Of a DNA stretch of 64,000 nucleotides, positions 57,301-64,000 are shown piece by piece. This DNA comes from Lobosporangium transversale. Lineage: Eukaryota; Mortierellomycota; Mortierellomycetes; Mortierellales; Mortierellaceae. The position numbers and the translations under genes were made by a program. The stretch's first letter is position 1, and each line of letters opens with the position of its first letter. The notes under the pieces were generated by a model. It was not told where the DNA came from, did no database searches, and worked only from the letters and a program-made list of their open reading frames with translations. The DNA lies in contig NW_019029011.1 in assembly GCF_002105155.1 (NCBI RefSeq), forward strand, positions 62,001 through 126,000, read 5' to 3'.

Positions 57301-60255
57301 GAGGCAGAACGAGCCGCCAATCGTGCGAAATCCAATGTAGTCTACCAAGATGTTTTAGGTACAGTTGATACAATCTACGTATAGCTTTAGATATATGTTG
57401 CTCCATGAAAACTTTGCACTAAGGCTATTTCTGCCTTAACATGAATAGCAAGTCTGGATGAGGACGCATTTCGAAAACCTGGTACCGATCCAGAAGTGGG
57501 AAATGCTGGAACGTTGGACTTCACTGAGGGTTTCTTCTCTGTGGAACAAGATGATTCCGATAGCGATCTTTTCAAAGCTCAGATGCGTGATACTCCTAAT
57601 GTGGACGGATTTCATGAAGTGTATGCCGATTTACTTGGAGACATGTCTATAGATAATGGAATATGCGAAGAAGCAAGTACTAGATCTCTTGGTAAACAGG
57701 CTGAGAAGGGGAACAGTTCGAAATCCAAGCACAGATCCCTTTCATCCGCAGTCCATGAAGCTGACTTACAGACAGGAAACCAAACACAAGACTTCGGGAT
57801 ATCAACACAGACTAATAAAAGGATCAGCCAGGAAAAAGTCAGACGAAGCGAGTCTACTCGGCCAAGCGGTCATATGCGCATGGAAAGCGAGGCTGATGGC
57901 AAAGTTATTATACTTGATTCTGAATATGAACTTACGCTTGTTGAAGATCACTTCTTCATCCCTATTCTGACAGAAGAGGAGAAAGCCAGAGAAGAAAAGT
58001 ATTGGAAGAATAAGTGATATAAAAAAAAAAAAAAAAAAAAAGGATCGGCTACAATGGTTTGCAACAGAATACTGGTAGTTGCTTACAATTTTTTTTTTTT
58101 TTTTTTTTTTTACATTGCATTAGATCCCAAGCCAAACTGCGTTTGCGCATACGAGATTTTAATTTCTCGTGGCGTTTGTACGATGGTCTGGATTGGGAAA
58201 TTTCCAGATTGGACGAAGCAGAACGAAAGAAACAAGCTAGACAGTTTACTAATAGATTCTATGACACTAACGACCCCGCTCATACTGCTGTTGATACCCC
58301 GCAGTCTAACCTGGATGCCAGTATCTTTGAACGCATCTCAGGCGTGCAAGCCAGCTCATCAGACCGCTTCGGTGGACAATATCGAAAGGAGATGTCACAA
58401 TCTTCCTCTGAAGCTGATTCAAATAGTGATTACCAGAATGATTTAATGAGCCAAGTCAGTGGCATGGGAACTCGCTCTTCTTCTAAGTCCTCTATTTCTG
58501 GCAACAGAAGATCTACATCTCAACATCATCATTACCAACACTCAAATGGAAGCAGCACTGCGCATCACGAGAGTGGTAAGCGTAAGAAGAGCCAGCAATT
58601 GGAGAGATCCAAAACTGCCATGATTGAATTTAATGCAGATAAGGTGCGACTTGACTTCGAGGATTATATACAAGGTATTCCTACAGCCTCACATCTCTCT
58701 CTAAGAGTTAAACAATTTGAAATCATTGATAATCTCAAGACTTCTCTCTGGCACAAGTTTCTGTCGCTTCAGCGCCCTGATTCTCATACAGCTACACCAC
58801 GTTTGACACAATCGAGCATGATCCGGATCGATTTGGATGGCGTTCGGCCTGTGGTGAACGCATCCACGGTAGAACAGAGGCTCAATGTAAGGATTTTGCC
58901 TCTTAGACTTTATGTTGACCAGGATGCTCTCATATTCTTGATCAAATTCTTTGTCCAAAGCAGCAGCTTTGGAGGAAATGGCCCCATTTATTCGAATGAC
59001 CCATCGCTCGAAGGCATAGCTACTACTCCTGAGACTTTGGAGAAAAAGAAGCCAAATGAGATGTATTTCCGTAAGCAATACTTTTTTTTTTTTTTTTTTT
59101 TTTTTATTCCACCTGATAGTCCTTTTCTTCTAACGTAAGCTTTGTAATGCTGTACTTCTGGTAGAATCGGTCAAAGTTGGAGAAATTTCCGTTAAGGTCG
59201 ACTACAAACCAAAACATGTTGACTACACTGGCTTAACAGGAGGTAACTTTGTAGAGCTCATGAATTTCTTCCACCTTGACGCCGCCGAGATGACACTACA
59301 GGCAGTTAGACTTCATGGGGTCAATGGGATCGTTAAATTGGGTCAAGATCTTATTGCGGCATGGTTGCCTCATATCCGATCCACACAAGTGCCACACATG
59401 GTGTCTGGCCTCACGCCTATCCGGTCTCTTGTCAATTTGGGTTCAGGTATTGCAGATCTAGTGTTGCTGCCCATTGAACAGTATAAACGTGATGGACATA
59501 TCATCCGTGGTTTGCAGCGAGGAGGTCAAGCATTTACTAGAGCAACAACACTGGAAGCGCTCAAGATTGGTACCAAATTAGCGGTCGGGACACAAGTACT
59601 TCTGGAGCATGCAGATGAAATTTTTGGGTCTGTGAATGCTACTGGCCCTACCAACTCCAGTGCCATGGCAGTAGCAGCAGCGAGTTCAGACAGAGACCGA
59701 CATTATCATCACCAACATTATTCTCGCAATGAAAACAACATTGACTCAGATATCTTTGGTGGAAAACGAGTCGTGGCTACGATGGTATCTGACTCTGAGG
59801 CATACATGGAAGAGTCCATTGATAATGAAGATATGCTGCTGCAACATCTTCGTTACCAACAACAGCAACAGCTACTTCAGCAGCAGGATGCTGGCCAAGG
59901 CACTTCCTCCTCATCTTCATCTACATCAACGATTGGTGCTCAGAGCAAATCTAACAAGGTTAGCAAATATGCTAATCAACCTGCGGACATCAACGAAGGC
60001 ATGGAGCTGGCGTATAAAGCCTTGAGCAAGAACATTGGCACGGCAGCACATACGATCTTTGCAGTTCCCATGGAGGTCTATGAGAAGACGGGGGCGCAAG
60101 GATCTGTTCGGGCTGTTATCCGTGCGGTGCCTGTTGCAGTTCTCAAACCGATGATTGGAGCGACTGAAGCATTTTCAAAGGTCTTGATTGGATTGAGGAA
60201 CAGTATCGATCCTGCACAGCGGGTACAGATGGAGGACAAGTACAAGAAGCAGTAG
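51317..60255 (+). CDS. ATG2: Autophagy-related protein 2 (lipid transfer protein)
   Basis: Eleven exons (51317-51508, 52148-54757, 54860-55142, 55262-55536, 55631-56102, 56198-56424, 56536-56829, 56917-57358, 57449-58013, 58124-59070, 59165-60255) join in phase, giving about 2,465 residues. The chorein N-terminal domain is clear (IPVGLQKKLLSFLLQRAIGH, then LDLEKLDIELSNGIVHL and GHISSITATIPWRN). Diagnostic C-terminal ATG2 blocks are VKVDYKPKHVDYTGL, ELMNFFHLDAAEMTLQAVRL, RSLVNLGSGIADLVLLPIEQ, RGLQRGGQAFTRATTLEALK and AVPVAVLKPMIGATEAFSK. ATG2 is a rod-shaped protein that bridges the endoplasmic reticulum and the phagophore with ATG18/WIPI and ATG9 and moves phospholipid. The donor of exon 9 may instead be at 57999 (same phase). 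Disordered Ser-rich stretches and a poly-Q patch near residue 2300 lengthen it. Intron 1 is unusually long (639 nt). Confidence 0.95.
55226..55249. repeat. Poly-T tract in ATG2 intron 3
   Basis: About 20 or more T between CT-rich sequence and the tttctcttag acceptor at 55261; forms an extended polypyrimidine tract. Confidence 0.8.
58021..58111. repeat. Facing poly-A and poly-T tracts in ATG2 intron 9
   Basis: A20 (about 58021-58040) and T22 (about 58090-58111) lie about 50 bases apart in one 110-nt intron and could pair in the transcript. Confidence 0.85.
59083..59104. repeat. Poly-T tract in ATG2 intron 10
   Basis: About 22 T immediately after the donor at 59071, in the intron that precedes the last exon. 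Confidence 0.85.
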
Positions 60256-60757
60256 TTTAAACAAAGTTTTAAGAAAGCAAGATATTTCTCCATGGAAGCA
60301 CATTCTCATTATATACTATCGGATACATCTACATGCATGTCGTATATATTTACTTGTACTTTTAATCTAAGATGGTGTCTGTACGACTAGGTGTTCAGCA
60401 TGCCATGAAAAGTGGCAATGCCAAATGTTTTAATTGCATACATTGTCACTCTTAGGAAGTGTCTGGGCACTGGACCATGCCTCAAGAACTGGTTTTTCAG
60501 GCCAGACTGAGGTGACGATCACCATGCAATTTGAAATCCTTTAAAACGTTTGTGAGACGTAAGGAAAAATTTTCAGAACCGAGAGTGTGTGAATTATTTA
60601 TACCTTTGAATTTGGGACTGGTCACTTCTATTCTGGATACAATTTGGTACAATTTTATGATGTAAATTTTAAACAAAATTTGGAACAATTGAGCAGTCCC
60701 TTAACTATTTTACATATTATGTATGGTTGTTTAAAGATCTTTAGCCTCTTGCGTTCC
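60256..60757. other. Convergent intergenic region
   Basis: About 500 AT-rich bases between the ends of ATG2 and the PH-domain gene. No gene; presumed 3' UTRs. Confidence 0.5.
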
Positions 60758-63700
60758 TCACGTCCCCCCTTCCCCCTCTTCTTTACTACTTGTTGCAGTT
60801 GTGGCTTTGTCTACAGCTACATTAGACTGAAGATCCATAATAGTCCTTCGTCGAAGTCCACTGGGTGAACGCATCAGGGTCTTGAGTCTTTGTGATGCTG
60901 ACTGTGTAAAGTTATGTAGGATCGAGACTGATTTTCGGCGGTCCTGTACATTATTATTGGAAGGAGATAATGATGGTTGAGTCTGGTATTGGTTTTGGTT
61001 ATGGTATCGTAATGATTGTGGGTCATGGTAGTTACGGCCTTCAGCCACTTTAGGATCCATAATAACTCTTTCTTTGGTAGGCGAATTCTTATCAACACAG
61101 CCATTTGAACAGTAGAAATCATTTTCATTGCTAAGACCCACCAGCGTCGATGTTTGTAAGGAATCCTCTGGTGAAAGACAATTAGCCGTCGAGAAGGAGG
61201 GTGCCAAGATTGGCTGTGGAGATATTGGTCGGTCGAATACCTTAGCGTCATCACTACTCCGATTATAGGAGCTATAATGATTCATTTCCGAATCAGCGAA
61301 GCAGTGGCAGCCACTGCTGCTTGAATCTATTCGACAGTATTGGTTTTGTTGATCAACAATAGCAGTACCGTGAGTAATGGGTGACTGCGGATTAGAAACC
61401 AAGAGTGAGGATGCTGAACAGCAAGTAGAAGCTTCAGTGGATTGTGAGCCATTCGTATATGACCGCCTCAATAAAGCCCTGGTGCCTGTGATCTTCCCTG
61501 AACACTCCTGATGAACAAGATCTGGAGCATTTTGTCTGGTGTGTGCGTAGGACTTCCTCCTTGAAGGATTTAGAGGAGATGCAAAAAGATTGTCATCCCC
61601 CTGATATGAACCGCTGTTGCTCGAGCTGCCACTATGCGCCCTACTTCTTCGCCTTCCACTAGCGTGTGCAAGCTTCGGTATCATACGCCCCATTGCATTC
61701 CAAATCTTGTCAACATTATCTCTTGATGTCTCTAGAGCACTCAGGGTGGGGGTCAATTGAGGAAAAGATGGTTGTGATGTGGACAGACTGTGAGTGCCCG
61801 AATTGAGTGAGCGCTGTGTAGTTTGGAAAGAATCAGAGGATGATGTTGGATTTGAGACAGGCCCCAATCCACATATATTTGAACCGATGGCATCCCCTGT
61901 CACGAATGCTGTTGCTGTTGCATTTCTCGTGCCTCTCTCATAATTCCCGCGGCGTGATCTTGCAGCCTCTGCAGCACTATTTAGCGTGTACATTAGAATA
62001 TCTTTACAGGTATCATAATCCTGAGATGAGCTATCCTCATACACGCGAGAATCCGAACTCTCGATATTTAGTTGATCATGATTATCTATGCCAAACTCGT
62101 ATGGCGGACATGGCCAAACGCCGTTAGGACTAGATGACGTCCTGTCCTCGAATAATTGAGCCCTTTCCTTCATAACCAAGTGCCCATTGCTACCTTGCTT
62201 TGTGGCCGTTTCATGGGCAGACAAGCAATGTTGCTGTTTTTGTTGTTGAGAAAGCTGTGAATCAGAGTTTTTGCGAAAGGTTAATGATAGGGCCCCTACA
62301 ATTGCTGTAGTGGCAGAACTGCGGCGCTGATTCCATTCTAAAGTTTCCATTGAAACATTTCCTAGTTATTAATTCGTAAATCCTCTCGCTCGCCTTGAAT
62401 GATAAAAAACAAAAATGGAAATAAAACTAACCAGCCTTTTCCTGATGACCACTTATAACACTGGTTAATGGCCGCCTGCTGGTTCCAGAGCCATGCCTAC
62501 GTAAGATCCGATTTGTCAAGGAAGGATATGGAAGAGATCCGGCAGAGCCTGTGTCTTTTTCACTTTGGTCCTGGATCACTGTACTGTGGTGACAATTATT
62601 AACTCTGTTACTATTGTTTGGAGAAGGAGAGACATCGAAAGGCTGTCCAAGCGACGATGAACTCGAGTCATCGCTATAGCTGCAGCATGAGAACGATGTG
62701 GATGTCGTTGGTTGCAACGAAAACTGCATTGCAGTATCAGCAGCGGAGACGACAGCATTAGTGGTGGCAATAGTAGTAGCAGAAGGATGGGGAGGAGTAG
62801 ATAACGTAGTAGGTGTCGTCCAAATATTCTTTGTCGAGACGTCTTTAAACATATTTTGGATCAGTGTGCGCTGATTGGTTTTGATGCCGTTGCTACTGGA
62901 TGATGCAAATACGCGAACGGCATCAAACGAATGGACTCTTTGGCGGCTCTCTGGTATGAGCCAAGGAATAGGCGTTGACGGGTAGAGTAGATGCGGTGGC
63001 GTTACAGTCCTTGAAAGATCCTGTGCTTGTCGTGACTTATAGACAGGACCGAGTTGAACATCATGGCCCTGCTCATTAATATCACTTTCCCAGCCAGCAG
63101 TAATATCGCCAATCCGCGCGCCATCGTGGCATTCAGATTGATATTGCTTCATGTTATTCAAATGTTCCATCGGAATAGAACCGCAATGTTGCTCGCTTGT
63201 GGGTTTTGGCTGCAGGTATTGATTATCATGGTAAATGATCCCATCCAGTGTGTGAATGGACTGCCGTGTATTCAATGTTTCAGACTCGGCGGCTATCGCC
63301 GAAGACATGACCATTACCATAGCATTGGAGGATGCAGAAGGCGGCGGAGGCATAAGTGGTGATGGGATAGCTGTCGAGCCCGAAGACCATGGCGATGGTG
63401 ATGGTGAAGGAGAACGTTGGCGTGCTAAAACATGGCGCGCAGAGCTACAGCCTAGAGTTTGAGCGTTGCTCAGTTTCCAGGGAAGCGAGGAGACGACCGT
63501 CTCAAACGCTGCGATCTCCCTTGGTAGCTTTGCGTAGGCATCCTTAGAAGCTTGAATACGTTCCCGGAGAGTATTCACCCAGGTATCCCGCTCTCTCGCA
63601 TTGCTAGCTCCGAAGTCAATCCGATAATGATCAAACACGATTTTCCACCCAAAGCGTGTGTATCCTAACAATCATCAAGGTGGCGCGACGGTTATTTTTT

Positions 63701-64000
63701 TTATTTTTTTTACGTCAACATGCACACTCTAACAAAGCTTATTCAGAATGTGATCAAGAATCTTCCAGGTCATTCACATACCGTCAAGTTGTGTTGTCTC
63801 ATGCAATTCGCAGAGTCGGAGAGGAAGCCACTGCCGTGGCTCATACAGGCTTGTTTTCTTAGCCTTGACAATAACTAGCATAGTGTTAAACAGGAAGCAT
63901 CCATAATACTTGAGTCGGATCGGTATATCAGGCGTAATAACATATTCGAGCGCCCCAGCAAGCACAATGGAGCCTAGAGTTGCAGCAAAGGCTTTTGTCA
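60758..64000 (-). CDS. PH-domain protein, C-terminal part (partial at window end)
   Basis: Three minus-strand exons: one open to the window edge and ending at 63782, then 63664-62432 and 62361-60758, all joined in phase; about 1,020 residues are visible. The first exon and the start of the second encode a PH-type domain: GSIVLAGALEYVITPDIPIR, LKYYGCFLFNTMLVIVKAKK, then WLPLRLCELHETTQLDG/YT, WKIVFDHYRIDFGASN and ERDTWVNTLRERIQ with the conserved tryptophan of the last helix. The remaining 900 residues are Ser/Thr/Pro-rich and disordered. This C-terminal PH followed by a long tail is common in fungal Rho guanine nucleotide exchange factors, where a DH domain precedes the PH. The DH part would lie beyond the window, so that identity is inference. 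Confidence 0.7.

Overview
This is a nuclear segment from a fungus. Genes are interrupted by short GT-AG introns (mostly 45-130 nt, two with GC-AG borders) with ctaat-like branch points. Poly-A/poly-T runs and microsatellites are frequent, and the proteins carry Ser/Thr/Gln-rich insertions. LRR-type F-box paralogues, a kinase with an HGDLHPKN catalytic loop, a urease accessory gene, ATG2, MTC6, COG6 and a BRCA1-like gene fit an early-diverging fungus such as Mortierellomycota or Mucoromycota. That placement is inference; no rRNA or other marker is present. All exon models were built by eye from reading-frame phase, splice signals and recalled family features; none was checked by alignment.

Layout. 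1-3.7 kb: an F-box/LRR paralogue cluster (3' end of one copy, a decayed copy, one intact copy). 3.7-6.5 kb: gene-free, with a degenerate ~39-bp purine-rich minisatellite. 6.6-8.2 kb: UreD-type urease accessory protein. 8.5-10.4 kb: a broken mitochondrial acyl carrier protein gene and a possible small cysteine-rich protein gene. 10.4-11.9 kb: another F-box-like gene. 12.7-15.2 kb: large disordered protein, then microsatellites. 15.9-18.6 kb (minus): COG6. 19.4-21.2 kb: weakly supported minus-strand models. 21.6-23.9 kb (minus): BRCA1-like RING-BRCT-BRCT protein, head-to-head with an unidentified helical protein gene (24.1-26.7 kb). 26.8-29.0 kb (minus): CCT4 chaperonin subunit. 29-31.9 kb: gene-poor.

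31.9-35.6 kb: MTC6-like membrane protein. 36.0-38.1 kb (minus): protein kinase. 39.2-42.8 kb (minus): coiled-coil protein resembling the At4g15545 family. 43.1-43.5 kb (minus): small protein. 43.9-45.7 kb: disordered coiled-coil protein. 45.9-48.5 kb (minus) and 48.8-50.8 kb (plus): two head-to-head PPR genes. 51.3-60.3 kb: ATG2 in eleven exons. 60.8 kb to the window end (minus): C-terminal part of a PH-domain protein.

Most genes are unrelated housekeeping functions: Golgi tethering, autophagy, protein folding, organelle RNA metabolism and urease maturation. The most notable locus is the BRCA1-like gene with its divergent partner.
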